64,000 nt of DNA from CANGYM01 sp044372405 (GCA_044372405.1 JBILRW010000002.1:1-64000), one strand, 5' to 3'; positions 34,801 to 46,313 are shown, numbered from the stretch's first letter. Translations and numbers: made by a program. The notes: generated by a model from the sequence alone, not told the origin.

Positions 34801-34936
34801 CGCTCAGCCGCCGTGATACGGGCTGGAAAGAACGACATAACAAAGGCTTACGCCGATGCTATGTTGACCAGAAATTTTTGCGGTCATGCCATGGTCATGG
34901 GCAGGGTTGCAAAAGACGTTTTATTATAATGAGTTA

Positions 34937-35011
34937 GGCTCGGTAGCTCAGCGGTAGAGCAGGAGAATCATAATCTCTTGGTCGGGGGTTCAAATCCCTC
35001 CCGAGCCACCA
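34937..35011 (+). tRNA. tRNA-Met (CAT), CCA encoded
   Basis: Complete cloverleaf: acceptor GGCTCGG/CCGAGCC, D arm GCTCAGCGGTAGAGC, anticodon loop ATCATAA with CAT, T arm GGGGGTTCAAATCCCTC, discriminator A and genomic CCA. The G1-C72 pair argues against an initiator. Elongator Met or the lysidine-modified Ile (CAT) tRNA cannot be separated by eye. Confidence 0.9.
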
Positions 35012-35119
35012 TCACCATATAGTCTATACGCGTTTTTATGCTGACAGCCCTTAAGTTAGACGCATGCGGGAGAACTTGTTAAAAATCAGGGAAAGAACTG
35101 AGCATGTTGATGTAATGTT

Positions 35120-36418
35120 ATGCCAATTTTAGAAATTTCGATTGTTGCTGTCTTGATTGTGCTCAATGGCGTGTTCGCTATGTCAGAACTGGCGATTGTT
35201 TCTTCCAAGAAAGTGTTGCTCCGAAAAAAAGCGGAACAAGGAAGCCGTGCTGCCAAGGCCGCCCTTGCCCTAGCAGATGACACGGGACGTTTTTTGCCCA
35301 CGGTGCAAATTGGCATTACGCTCATCGGCATTCTAGCAGGAGCTTTTAGTGGTGCCACCATAGCAGAGCACCTTGTCGTCTATTTAGAACCCTTGATAGG
35401 GGATAAGGACAGCGCGGAATTTGCCGCAGTCACCTTGGTGGTGATGGTGGTGACGTATGCAACCCTGATTATCGGCGAATTAGTCCCTAAAGAGTTAGCT
35501 TTACGCAAACCTGAAAAATTTGCCATGCTCATTGCTCTACCTATTACGTGGCTTGCAAAATGGACATCTCCCCTAGTTTGGGGGATGCGTAAATCATGTA
35601 ACGCTGTATTGTTTTTGCTCGGTGCTTCAGATCAATATAAACCCACCGTAACGCAAGAAGAAGTAAAAGCCCTTATTGAAGAGGGTAGCGAATCGGGCGT
35701 GTTTGAAATTAATGAAAAAAACATGATCGTAGGCGTAATGCGACTGGCAGATAAACCTGTGCGTGCTTTCATGGTACCGCGCATCGATGTGGAAATGCTC
35801 GCGGTGGATGCAGGACTGGATGATGTGCTAGAGTTACTCAAAACCACCTGTTACTCTCGTTTTCTGGTGTATGAAGATGATACCGACAACATTTTGGGCA
35901 TTCTCCATACCCGTGATGTGTTGACAATGCTCCTTGATAAGAACGATTTAAATATTCGTCAGATGGTTAAAAAAGTTCCTGTCTTTTCAGAAACAAGCGC
36001 CGCTATGGGAGTGATGGAGACATTGCGTATTTCTCCCTCTCACATCGGAATTGTGGTAGATGAATATGGTGATTTGGAGGGAATTATAACACTTGCGGAT
36101 TTGATTGAAGCCATTGCAGGCGAATTGTTCCAGACAGAGGGAGAAGCCTCTGAAATGACCCAGCGCGAGGATGGTTCATGGCTGGTGGACGGGCATGTTA
36201 TGGTAGACAAAACCTTTGATATTATCGGCATTCCCCATGAAGAAGCACCAGAGGGGGATTACCATACAATGGCAGGCTTCGTCTTGGCGCACCTACGCTC
36301 TTTACCACAAGTAGGTACCGTGTTCACCCATAATGGGTTTATCTTTGAAGTGGTTGATAAAGACGGTCATCGTATTGATAAAATTTTGATTGCAAAGCAA
36401 CAGTCTCAGAATAGCTAA
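35120..36418 (+). CDS. hemolysin-family CBS/CorC membrane protein
   Basis: 432 aa: N-terminal DUF21 domain with three or four membrane helices (residues 5-160), then a CBS pair (about 200-330, with FMVPRIDVEML and GIVVDEYGDLEGIITLAD), then a CorC/HlyC domain (about 345-428). It belongs to the UPF0053/MpfA-type group tied to magnesium or sodium transport. Codon choice (TTA, CTC, GCA) looks unlike its neighbours, and it lies between tRNA-Met and an integrase remnant. Both point to horizontal acquisition. No clear Shine-Dalgarno is seen. Confidence 0.88.
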   Translation: MPILEISIVAVLIVLNGVFAMSELAIVSSKKVLLRKKAEQGSRAAKAALALADDTGRFLPTVQIGITLIGILAGAFSGATIAEHLVVYLEPLIGDKDSAEFAAVTLVVMVVTYATLIIGELVPKELALRKPEKFAMLIALPITWLAKWTSPLVWGMRKSCNAVLFLLGASDQYKPTVTQEEVKALIEEGSESGVFEINEKNMIVGVMRLADKPVRAFMVPRIDVEMLAVDAGLDDVLELLKTTCYSRFLVYEDDTDNILGILHTRDVLTMLLDKNDLNIRQMVKKVPVFSETSAAMGVMETLRISPSHIGIVVDEYGDLEGIITLADLIEAIAGELFQTEGEASEMTQREDGSWLVDGHVMVDKTFDIIGIPHEEAPEGDYHTMAGFVLAHLRSLPQVGTVFTHNGFIFEVVDKDGHRIDKILIAKQQSQNS

Positions 36419-36432
36419 CCTAAGTTAAGCTA

Positions 36433-36468
36433 TATATATCAAGCAGTAGAAAAACTTCTTGATATATA
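36433..36468. terminator. AT-rich hairpin after the CBS/CorC gene
   Basis: A perfect 11-bp inverted repeat, TATATATCAAG (36433-36443) with CTTGATATATA (36458-36468), starts 15 bases after the stop. It is followed by only a short T-rich stretch, so termination is plausible but not certain. Confidence 0.4.
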
Positions 36469-36550
36469 CATTCGGATTTTTGAGTAGACTGGGAAAGTGG
36501 TTCCGCCATTTCCTGCACCAAGCTATCCTGCGCTGGCTGGCGTAAAGATT

Positions 36551-36991
36551 TTAGCGCGGCCTAAACGGCACCACTTTTCCCGCACTTTGCTTTGTCTCCG
36601 CAATCGCTTTGCTGATGTGCTCTGCGGCCTGTCGAAGTTGCGTGTCTGCAAGATGCGCGTAGCGCAGCGTTGTCTGATACTGGCTGTGCCCCAGCAGTGC
36701 GCCAATCATCGGCAACGAATACCCTAAACTATTCGCCATGCTGGCGTGGCTATGGCGGAGGTCATGGAGGTGCAGGTCTTCCAGCTTGGCTGCCGCGCAA
36801 ATCCGCTTCCATGCCTTGGCGACGTTGTTCATGGGCTTACCATCCATCCGTTCACTACAAATCACATAAGGATTGCCGTTCACCCGTTTGAGGCTGGCAA
36901 AAATATCCAGCATCGGTTCGGTGATGAAAATTGTCTTGGCGCGTTTTTCCTTGGTAGAGGTGCGCGGAATGCGAATGTCGCGTTCGTCCAT
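36551..36991 (-). pseudogene. tyrosine recombinase (integrase), C-terminal fragment
   Basis: 146 residues covering the end of the catalytic domain: RIPRTSTKEKRAKTIFIT, the HDLRHSHAS box (His and Arg II) and GALLGHSQYQTTLRYAHL with the second His and the nucleophilic Tyr. The arm-binding and core-binding domains and catalytic Arg I are missing, and an in-frame TGA directly precedes the first Met. It is therefore a remnant. With the half tRNA-Met at 34759 it marks a decayed integrative element. Confidence 0.8.
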
Positions 36992-37182
36992 TCACCCTGT
37001 TTATTTTATTCTGATTCTTATGCAAGCAAATTCTTTGACAGACCATAAAACAGACCAGAAATCGGCTATAAAATTCAGAGACGTTAAAGCCTCCCCTTGA
37101 TTTTTGGCGTTGTTCTTTTTAGCATGAACCCCCTGGTTAGCCGGATTGCTATTTCTTTATCGTCACGTTTTTTGAATGTTTT

Positions 37183-38991
37183 GTGGCCCTTCTTCGCAAA
37201 CTTCCTGATCATATCATCAACCGTATTGCGGCAGGGGAGGTCATTGAGCGTCCGGCCTCGGTGGTTAAGGAACTGGTGGATAACGCCCTGGATGCCGGTG
37301 CCACACATATCAGCATTCGTTTAGAGGATGGCGGTAAAGCCAGCATCCAAATCACCGATAATGGCACGGGAATGCGTCGGGAAGAATTGCCGCTGTGTCT
37401 GGACCGCCACGCCACATCAAAACTCACCGACGAACATCTGGTGAACATTATCACCCTGGGGTTCAGGGGGGAGGCCCTGCCGTCCATTGCCTCCGTCAGT
37501 GATCTGCGCCTGATCAGCAAACATGCCCATGAGCCCCACGCCTGGCAGATTTCCATGTCAGGGGCCACAAAGTCGGGTGTGATCCCCGCCAGCGGACCCC
37601 AAGGCACAACGCTGGTGGTCAATAACCTGTTTTTCAATGTGCCGGCGCGGCTAAAGTTTCTGAAAGCCGCCCCCAGCGAAATGCGGAAAATTACCGAGAC
37701 GCTGGAACATTTGGCCCTAACCCGTCCCGACGTGACCTTTGAGGTCACCCACAATGATCGCCGTGCCCATCATTGGACAGTATCGTCAGGGGATCCCCTG
37801 AAGCATCGCATAATGACCATTTTGGGCCAAGATTTTTGGGACAACAGTGTGCCGTTTCATCGGCAAGAGGGGGATGCGCACCTCCAGGGGCGTTGCAGCC
37901 TGCCCACCTATAACCGCGCTACCCAGGCGGAAACCTATTTGTTTGTCAATGGTCGCCCTGTGCGCGATCGCCTGTTGCAAACGGCGGTGCGGGTGGCGTA
38001 TCAGGACTTTCTGCCCCGGGACCGTCATCCTGCGGTGTTTTTGGCCCTGACCTGTGATCCCTATGATGTGGATGTGAACGCTCACCCCGCCAAAACGGAG
38101 GTCCGTTTTCGCGATGCTGCCGCCCTGCGCCATCAGATCATCAGCACGTTAAGGGCCGCCCTGCACCAAGACGGCCACCGCGCCAGCACCACCATTGCCG
38201 ATCATCTGGTGCAGCGTGTTACATCCGCGCCGTCTTATGGGGCGCCCGCCCCCACAACATTTTACCAGCCGCACCTGGGCGAACGCGAAACGCTGTCCTA
38301 CAACACCGGCCCCCGAACCTTTGGCCTGCAAAGTTTTTCTGGGGCGCAACCACAACAAAGAATAGTGCAGGAGGGCAGGGCAGGGGAGCCGACAACACTT
38401 TCTGCCACATCAGCAGCACCCATGGGTTATGCGCTGGGTCAAATTCTGGATACCTATATTTTGGCCCAAACAGAGGACGGCCTGATTCTGGTGGATCAGC
38501 ACGCCGCCCATGAACGCTTGGTGTATGAGGCCATGAAGGCCACAACGTTGGTCAACATGGTGCCGCAGCCCTTGCTCGTGCCCATTGTTTTGGAAGCCGA
38601 TACAGAAACCGTAGCTTTGTTTAGTGCCTGGCGAGAGGCCCTGGCGGAAAAATCATTTGTGATTCGCACGGCCTCAGAAACCACCGTGATTTTAGAGGCG
38701 GTTCACCCCTATCTTTTGTCCTGCGACCTTTCCCAAATGATGCGGGACATGGGGGAGGAACTCAAAGATTCAGGCCACCCTTCGGCCCTTACCGAGGCCC
38801 TGCACGAGATCTGCGGCAATATCGCCTGCCGCAGCAGCATTCGGGCGGGACGACGGTTAAAAATTGAGGAGATGAACGCGCTCCTCCGTCAAATGGAGGC
38901 CACCCCCCACGCCGGCCAGTGCAACCATGGCCGTCCCACGTATATTCGCCTTCGGCAGGGGGATTTGGCCCGATTGTTTGGGCGTTCTTAA
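37183..38991 (+). CDS. mutL: DNA mismatch repair protein MutL
   Basis: GHKL ATPase that links MutS to strand cleavage. Start is GTG at 37183 (read as MALLRKLPDHIINRIAAGEV); no in-frame ATG fits better. 602 aa with the ATPase motifs ELVDNALDAGA, DNGTGM and TLGFRGEALPSIASV. The C-terminal domain has DQHAAHERLVYE, the metal-binding motif of MutL endonucleases, so it should nick DNA itself, as in bacteria without MutH. A proline-rich linker lies around residues 335-400. Confidence 0.95.
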   Translation: MALLRKLPDHIINRIAAGEVIERPASVVKELVDNALDAGATHISIRLEDGGKASIQITDNGTGMRREELPLCLDRHATSKLTDEHLVNIITLGFRGEALPSIASVSDLRLISKHAHEPHAWQISMSGATKSGVIPASGPQGTTLVVNNLFFNVPARLKFLKAAPSEMRKITETLEHLALTRPDVTFEVTHNDRRAHHWTVSSGDPLKHRIMTILGQDFWDNSVPFHRQEGDAHLQGRCSLPTYNRATQAETYLFVNGRPVRDRLLQTAVRVAYQDFLPRDRHPAVFLALTCDPYDVDVNAHPAKTEVRFRDAAALRHQIISTLRAALHQDGHRASTTIADHLVQRVTSAPSYGAPAPTTFYQPHLGERETLSYNTGPRTFGLQSFSGAQPQQRIVQEGRAGEPTTLSATSAAPMGYALGQILDTYILAQTEDGLILVDQHAAHERLVYEAMKATTLVNMVPQPLLVPIVLEADTETVALFSAWREALAEKSFVIRTASETTVILEAVHPYLLSCDLSQMMRDMGEELKDSGHPSALTEALHEICGNIACRSSIRAGRRLKIEEMNALLRQMEATPHAGQCNHGRPTYIRLRQGDLARLFGRS

Positions 38992-39000
38992 TCCAATGTA

Positions 39001-39029
39001 TTGCATTTTTCTATACAATCGTGTATGGT
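39001..39029 (+). promoter_or_regulatory. tacAT promoter with inverted-repeat operator
   Basis: TTGCAT (39001-39006) and TATGGT (39024-39029) are spaced by 17 bases. The inverted repeat ATACAATCGTGTAT (39013-39026) overlaps the -10. It is a likely binding site for the ribbon-helix-helix antitoxin, giving autoregulation. The functional role is inference. Confidence 0.55.
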
Positions 39030-39059
39030 AAAAATGTATAAAAACAAAGAGGTTTACCT

Positions 39060-39341
39060 ATGGCCCAGCCCCAACCCAAAGAAGCGATTTCCATCAATAT
39101 TCGGGCCCGGACGCGCCAGCGGGATTTGATCGACCAAGCCGCAGAGCGCGTCGGGCGCAGTCGATCGGACTTTATGTTGGACGCGGCTTGCCGCGAAGCG
39201 GAAAATGTTTTGCTCAATCAGGTGTTTTTCACCGTGAACGCCAAAACATATGCCGAAATTGAGGCGCTGCTGGATAATCCCTTGCCGCCAACGGACAAAC
39301 TTCGTCGTCTCATGAATACCAGAGCGCCGTGGGAAGTCTGA
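39060..39341 (+). CDS. tacA: DUF1778 antitoxin (TacA type)
   Basis: 93-aa antitoxin of a type II GNAT toxin system. The N-terminal ribbon-helix-helix (ISINIRARTRQRDLIDQAAE, then VGRSRSDFMLDAA) binds DNA. The C-terminal tail (ALLDNPLPPTDKLRRLMN) wraps the toxin and blocks its active site. The stop overlaps the toxin ATG by one base (TGATG). A palindrome overlaps the promoter upstream. The module sits between mutL and dnaG. Confidence 0.9.
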   Translation: MAQPQPKEAISINIRARTRQRDLIDQAAERVGRSRSDFMLDAACREAENVLLNQVFFTVNAKTYAEIEALLDNPLPPTDKLRRLMNTRAPWEV

Positions 39342-39871
39342 TGATACAGACCTTAACGGCGCCCGTGCCCCTGACCACGGATCACCACCTGAATGACTTC
39401 ACCTGTGGAGAAAGGGTTTTGGATGACTGGCTGAAGGCTCGCGCCCTGCATAATCATAGAGAAGGGATTTCCCGTTGTTTTGTCCTATGTGCGGACAATA
39501 AAGTTGTGGGGTATTACTGCCTGTCCGCTGGCGGCATTCACCGAGAAGCGGCCCCCGGCGTATTACGAAGAAATATGCCGGATCCTTTACCCATCATCGT
39601 CCTGGGGCGTCTTGCCATGGATCAGGGCTATCACAACCAGGGATTGGGTAAAGCCTTGCTGCGTGATGCCATAGCGCGGGTGATAGAAGCGTCACAGTAT
39701 ATTGGCCTTGTGGCCATTCTTGTGCATACTCTCTCGATATCCGCCAAGCGCTTTTATCTGTCATGCGGATTTGTTGAATCCCCCCTGCAACCCATGACAT
39801 TGATGATGACCGTGAAAACCATCAGGATGCTCCTTGGTGAAGCCAAAACGGCCACGCCTTCTATTTCTTAA
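39341..39871 (+). CDS. tacT: GNAT-family toxin (TacT type)
   Basis: Acetyltransferase that, in characterised relatives, acetylates the amino group of aminoacyl-tRNAs and stops translation. Start 39341 (MIQTLTAPVPLTTDHH) gives 176 aa; a longer frame from 39329 overlaps the antitoxin further. The acetyl-CoA loop is QGYHNQGLGKALL (near residue 90), preceded by LGRLAMD, and the fold ends in the usual AKRFYLSCGFVESP with the active-site Tyr. It appears intact. Confidence 0.9.
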   Translation: MIQTLTAPVPLTTDHHLNDFTCGERVLDDWLKARALHNHREGISRCFVLCADNKVVGYYCLSAGGIHREAAPGVLRRNMPDPLPIIVLGRLAMDQGYHNQGLGKALLRDAIARVIEASQYIGLVAILVHTLSISAKRFYLSCGFVESPLQPMTLMMTVKTIRMLLGEAKTATPSIS

Positions 39872-39893
39872 TCTCTTCCCCTATACTGTTATT

Positions 39894-41618
39894 ATGAACA
39901 CCATCCCCGATGATTTTTTGGACCGTTTGCGCGAATCCGTGCGTATTGAGGATGTTGTGCGCGCCCGCATCCCCCTAAAAAAAGCCGGCAGCGAATACAA
40001 AGGGCTTTGTCCGTTTCACTCAGAAAAAACGCCCTCGTTTCACGTCATTCCCGATAAACAGTTCTTTCATTGCTTTGGGTGCGGGGCCAGTGGCGATGTG
40101 GTAAAATTTGTGAAGGATTTTGATAAGGGGGGATTTTTAGCGGCGGTGAAAACCCTGGCCGATCTGGCGGGCCTGCCCATGCCCAAGGCCGAAACCTATA
40201 CCCCCCCCGCCGAAGAGATTCGTTATTTTACGGTTTATGAGCAAGCCGCTGCGTTTTACGGGCATACCCTGGCCAGCGATGCCCCTGCGCAGCAGTATTT
40301 AACGCAGCGGGGCATTGCTGCCAGCAGTGTCAAACAGTTTGGGCTGGGTCTGGCCCCGGATGCCTGGGACAGCCTCAGCCGGTTTTTAATGACGCGGGAT
40401 CATCCGGCGGATTTTTTGGTTTCTGCCGGGCTTTCCGTTCAAAAAGACCCCAAACGTCCCCCCTTTGACCGCTTCCGCCGGCGGTTGATGTTTCCCATAC
40501 AAAATCGCCAGGGCAAAGTCGTGGCCTTTGGCGGGCGGATTTTACCGGGTCATGCCACCACGGAACATGACGATGCCCCCAAATACCTCAATTCCCCGGA
40601 AACAGAACGGTTTCAGAAAAGCCAGATGCTTTATGGCCTGCCCCAGGCGCTGCCCACCTTAAGAAAAACCAACCGCGCAACGGTGGTGGAGGGCTATACC
40701 GATGTGATTTTGCTGCACCAGTACGGCTATACCGATGCCGTGGCGCCGCTGGGAACGGCGTTTACGGAAACACAGATGTCTTTGTTGTGGAAGATCGTGG
40801 ATCAAATCGTGGTGTGTTTTGATGGGGATGCGGCGGGGATGCGGGCTGCGGCCAGGTGCATTGACCGCGTGTTGCCCGATTTGCGCGCTGAAAAATCCTT
40901 GGTCATCATGATGATGGATCCGGGGGAGGACCCCGCCAGCCTGATGGCCTTGGGCCGTCAAGCCCGGTGGGATCAGATGCGGGCCGCCCCTGTTTCCATC
41001 CTGGATTTTTGGATGCTTATCCACCGGCAAACCCTGGCGGGATCGGGCCATGAACGGGCGGCTTTGATGAAAACACTCCTAAAAGACTGTGATGCCATCC
41101 GGGATTCGGATTTAAGGGCGTTTTATAAACAAGATCTCAAAGATCGCTTTTATCAAGCCCGAGCGCCCCGTTTTGAGAAGGGAAAAAAGCAGGGGTCTAT
41201 AGGGGTGGGCCTGGGCCTGCCTCTGCCGTCCCCGAAAATCAATTTGGACCGTGTGTGTTGCGCGTTGTTGGCGGATCTGGCCCATCATCCGGAGTGGTTA
41301 GAGGACGGGGCGGAGCTTTTGGGCCATTTGACCTTTCCCAGCCCCCATATTGATGAGATTCGGGCCCGTGTGGTGGCGCTGGCTGTTAAGGGCCTTGACA
41401 AAACAGAAGGGGATCCCTATATCAGTCAATCCCAGTGGATTCATCAGACGCTGAAAGAGCTGGACCTTTGGCAATCGGACCCCATTATGCCCCAGTTGTT
41501 TTTAAAAGCCACCCATGATGATTATGACCAATGGAATGCAAGTTGTCTTAAGCTACAGCGGAGCCTTGAAAAAGGCAATGCCAGGCAAAAAATAAAAAAG
41601 ATGATGGCGCTGTCGTGA
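39894..41618 (+). CDS. dnaG: DNA primase
   Basis: Synthesises RNA primers for replication. Start 39894 (MNTIPDDFLDRLRESVRIED) gives 574 aa. The CHC2 zinc finger is CPFHSEKTPSFHV...HCFGCGASGD (residues 38-66). The TOPRIM core has VVEGYTDVILLHQYG and CFDGDAAGMRAA. The C-terminal helicase-binding domain is compact. A TATACT hexamer at 39882-39887 lies only six bases before the ATG, so a leaderless transcript is possible. It is followed by rpoD, the classical macromolecular-synthesis order without rpsU. Confidence 0.94.
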   Translation: MNTIPDDFLDRLRESVRIEDVVRARIPLKKAGSEYKGLCPFHSEKTPSFHVIPDKQFFHCFGCGASGDVVKFVKDFDKGGFLAAVKTLADLAGLPMPKAETYTPPAEEIRYFTVYEQAAAFYGHTLASDAPAQQYLTQRGIAASSVKQFGLGLAPDAWDSLSRFLMTRDHPADFLVSAGLSVQKDPKRPPFDRFRRRLMFPIQNRQGKVVAFGGRILPGHATTEHDDAPKYLNSPETERFQKSQMLYGLPQALPTLRKTNRATVVEGYTDVILLHQYGYTDAVAPLGTAFTETQMSLLWKIVDQIVVCFDGDAAGMRAAARCIDRVLPDLRAEKSLVIMMMDPGEDPASLMALGRQARWDQMRAAPVSILDFWMLIHRQTLAGSGHERAALMKTLLKDCDAIRDSDLRAFYKQDLKDRFYQARAPRFEKGKKQGSIGVGLGLPLPSPKINLDRVCCALLADLAHHPEWLEDGAELLGHLTFPSPHIDEIRARVVALAVKGLDKTEGDPYISQSQWIHQTLKELDLWQSDPIMPQLFLKATHDDYDQWNASCLKLQRSLEKGNARQKIKKMMALS

Positions 41619-41682
41619 CACACTTTATTAATCTTTTTCTGAACTAATCGCAATAAACACCTAAGCCGGAGCGGTTTCCCCC

Positions 41683-43794
<2,112 letters not shown>

Positions 43795-43831
43795 TTGCCC
43801 CGATCCGAATCTGTCTCTATAGTGGGCCGTT

Positions 43832-45190
43832 ATGGCCAAACCCAAAACCCATTATCAATGCCAGGCGTGCGGCGCGGCGTATCCCCGGTGGCAGGGCCAG
43901 TGCGAGGCGTGTGGGGCGTGGAATACCTTAACTGAAGAATCCCCCGCGGTGGCCGTATCGCCGGCGGGGAAAATCAGCCAGAAATCCGGCCTTGTTTTGT
44001 CCCCCCTTCGGGAACAAGAAGCCGTTTTTACCCAGCGGACCTTAACCGGCATTGGGGAATTGGACCGGGTGTTGGGCGGGGGTCTGACCGTTGGTTCTGT
44101 AGTCTTGATGGGGGGAGAGCCCGGTATCGGCAAATCCACGTTGTTATTACAAGCCATGATCAACCTGTCGGCGCAGCACGAGGTGGCGTATTTCACGGGG
44201 GAAGAGTCCCTGGATCAAATTGCCCAGCGGGCCGCCCGTCTGAATGTCCCCCATCATCAGGTTATGGCGGCCCATACGGTGCAACTGAATGATGTTCTCG
44301 CGTTGCTGGACACCCCCAGGGCCCCGAAAATCGTGGTCATTGATTCCATCCAAACCCTGCATGCGGAGCAAATCGAATCCGCCCCAGGAACGGTAAGTCA
44401 AATTCGCTATTGCACCCATATGCTGGCCAATCTGGCCAAAAAGCGGGGCATTACCTTTTTTATCGTGGGACACATTACCAAAGAAGGCACCCTGGCCGGC
44501 CCCAAAGTCCTGGAACACCTGGTGGATACGGTCCTGACGTTTGAGGGGGACCGCCGCCATCACGTCCGCCTGCTGCGGGCCAGCAAAAACCGCTACGGCG
44601 CCACGGATGAAATTGGGGTCTTTACCATGACCTCCGCAGGATTGTCGGAGGTCACCAATCCGTCGTCTCTGTTTTTATCCACAGATCAGCCCCCCTGTCC
44701 GGGCCAGGTGGTTACGGCGATTATGGAGGGGGCCCGCCCTTTGCTGGTGGATATTGAGGTCCTGGTATGCCCCACCCCCCTGGCCATTCCCCGGCGCACC
44801 GTGGTGGGATGGGATGTGAACCGCCTGCATATGCTGGTGGCGGTTTTGGAAAAACGCCTGAAATGCCAGTTGTCTAACAAAGACATCTTTATGAACGTGG
44901 CGGGGGGATTGAAAATTCAGGAACCGGCGGCGGATTTTGCGGTGTGTGTGGCACTGTTATCTTCCCTGCGCGATACCCTGGTGCCCAAGGGAACCGTGGT
45001 TTTTGGGGAAGTGAGCCTGAGCGGGACCCTGCGCCCCATTCCCCACGCCTATACCCGCATGCGAGAGGCCACGCGGTTGGGCTTCACCCGCATCCTGGCC
45101 CCAAAACAAGAGGTTGAGGCCATCGACGGCGCAACCTATCTGCCCTGTGCCCATTTGGGGGAGGTGATGGGGGTGACAGGTGACAGGTGA
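43832..45190 (+). CDS. radA: DNA repair protein RadA
   Basis: RecA-like branch-migration helicase active in recombination. 452 aa: N-terminal four-cysteine zinc finger (CQACGAAYPRWQGQCEACG), a RecA core with Walker A GEPGIGKSTLLLQ and the RadA-specific KNRYG motif, and a Lon-like C-terminal domain (from about residue 290). It starts 37 bases after the rpoD stop and may share its transcript. Confidence 0.95.
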   Translation: MAKPKTHYQCQACGAAYPRWQGQCEACGAWNTLTEESPAVAVSPAGKISQKSGLVLSPLREQEAVFTQRTLTGIGELDRVLGGGLTVGSVVLMGGEPGIGKSTLLLQAMINLSAQHEVAYFTGEESLDQIAQRAARLNVPHHQVMAAHTVQLNDVLALLDTPRAPKIVVIDSIQTLHAEQIESAPGTVSQIRYCTHMLANLAKKRGITFFIVGHITKEGTLAGPKVLEHLVDTVLTFEGDRRHHVRLLRASKNRYGATDEIGVFTMTSAGLSEVTNPSSLFLSTDQPPCPGQVVTAIMEGARPLLVDIEVLVCPTPLAIPRRTVVGWDVNRLHMLVAVLEKRLKCQLSNKDIFMNVAGGLKIQEPAADFAVCVALLSSLRDTLVPKGTVVFGEVSLSGTLRPIPHAYTRMREATRLGFTRILAPKQEVEAIDGATYLPCAHLGEVMGVTGDR

Positions 45191-45198
45191 GATAAAAG

Positions 45199-45603
45199 TT
45201 AAGACGGCTGCTCAACAATCAGCATAACCTTTTTATATCCGGCGGCCTTAATATCCCCCATCAGGACCATGACGTCGCCGTAGGGGATGGTTTTGTCGGC
45301 GCGAATATAAACTTCTTCACTAGAGGCCTTCACAATGGCGGAGAGACGGGCGATGAGTTCATCTCGCGGGGCCTCCATTTTTTGCAGAAAAATGGTGCCG
45401 TCTTTATTCAGGGTGATGACCACGGGCTCTTTGTCCATGTTCAGGTTATCCGCCTGGGTTTGGGGCAAATCCACAGGAACACCGGATACCAGCATGGGCG
45501 CCGCCACCATAAAAATAATCAACAAAACCAACATCACATCCACCAAGGGCGTGACGTTCATTTCTGAAATGGGATCATTTTCCGTAAATTTATGGCCAGC
45601 CAT
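45199..45603 (-). CDS. tolR: TolR/ExbD family protein
   Basis: Inner-membrane partner of the TolQ proton channel. 134 aa with one N-terminal membrane helix containing the essential Asp (MNVTPLVDVMLVLLIIFM, residues 15-32) and a periplasmic domain ending VMLIVEQPS. The gene lies directly after tolQ (3-base gap) in the order ybgC-tolQ-tolR. tolA, tolB and pal are not present. ExbD for TonB energisation is the alternative, but ybgC favours Tol. Confidence 0.88.
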   Translation of the reverse strand: MAGHKFTENDPISEMNVTPLVDVMLVLLIIFMVAAPMLVSGVPVDLPQTQADNLNMDKEPVVITLNKDGTIFLQKMEAPRDELIARLSAIVKASSEEVYIRADKTIPYGDVMVLMGDIKAAGYKKVMLIVEQPS

Positions 45604-45606
45604 GAT

Positions 45607-46305
45607 TTAGTGACCTCCGCGCTCGATATTCAGAAGAATATCTTCCATAAACAACTCAATGCGTCTGGCATAACGGTTAATGTCTGTTGAAAATTTGTTA
45701 TAGCCAAAGGATGCTGGAATGGCGGCAAACAGTCCCAGGGCCGTAACAAACAGGGCCTCAGCAATCCCCGGTGCCACAACGGCCAAGGATGTGTTTTGCG
45801 TGACCGCAATGGCGCTGAAACTGTTCATAATCCCCCAAACGGTTCCCAAAAGGCCGATGAAGGGTGCGGTTGATCCCACGGAGGCCAAAAACACCAGATG
45901 CTTCCGGTAAACCTCCATATCCCGCCCCATAACACCGGACATGGCGCGATCCACGCGGGAAAGGAGAGAGGCCGTTTCGGCCTGGGTCCATTGTTCCGGC
46001 AATTCATGCTGGGCTGTTAAAAAAACACGGCCCGCACTGTGCTCCACAGCATTGGTGCCGGGGGGAACGGCATGTTTGATGTCTTTTTGGGCCCAAATAT
46101 AATCTTCGAATTGTTTTGATTCTTTAATAACGCGGCGCAGCGTCCACCATTTATGAATCATAATGGACCATGAAAAAATCGACATAGCCAGCAGCAACAG
46201 CACGATGACCCAGATCACAACATCGGCATTATCCAAAAAGTGCAAAAGAGAGCCACTCTGCGCCGTTGAGGCAGCCTGTTCCGTGGTAACAGCAACGTTT
46301 TCCAT
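45607..46305 (-). CDS. tolQ: TolQ proton channel protein
   Basis: 232 aa of the MotA/TolQ/ExbB family with three membrane helices (about residues 28-50, 140-160 and 170-195). The conserved GSTAPFIGLLGTVWGIMNSF and AEALFVTALGLFAAIPA segments form the channel. It energises the Tol-Pal system for outer-membrane constriction at division. It is encoded eight bases downstream of ybgC. Confidence 0.92.
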   Translation of the reverse strand: MENVAVTTEQAASTAQSGSLLHFLDNADVVIWVIVLLLLAMSIFSWSIMIHKWWTLRRVIKESKQFEDYIWAQKDIKHAVPPGTNAVEHSAGRVFLTAQHELPEQWTQAETASLLSRVDRAMSGVMGRDMEVYRKHLVFLASVGSTAPFIGLLGTVWGIMNSFSAIAVTQNTSLAVVAPGIAEALFVTALGLFAAIPASFGYNKFSTDINRYARRIELFMEDILLNIERGGH

Positions 46306-46313
46306 AAACTTGG

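Noticed and set aside
34759..35011. Group I intron interrupting one tRNA-Met gene
   Set aside because: The downstream tRNA is complete in itself, the gap is only 136 bases and no group I core motifs are visible.
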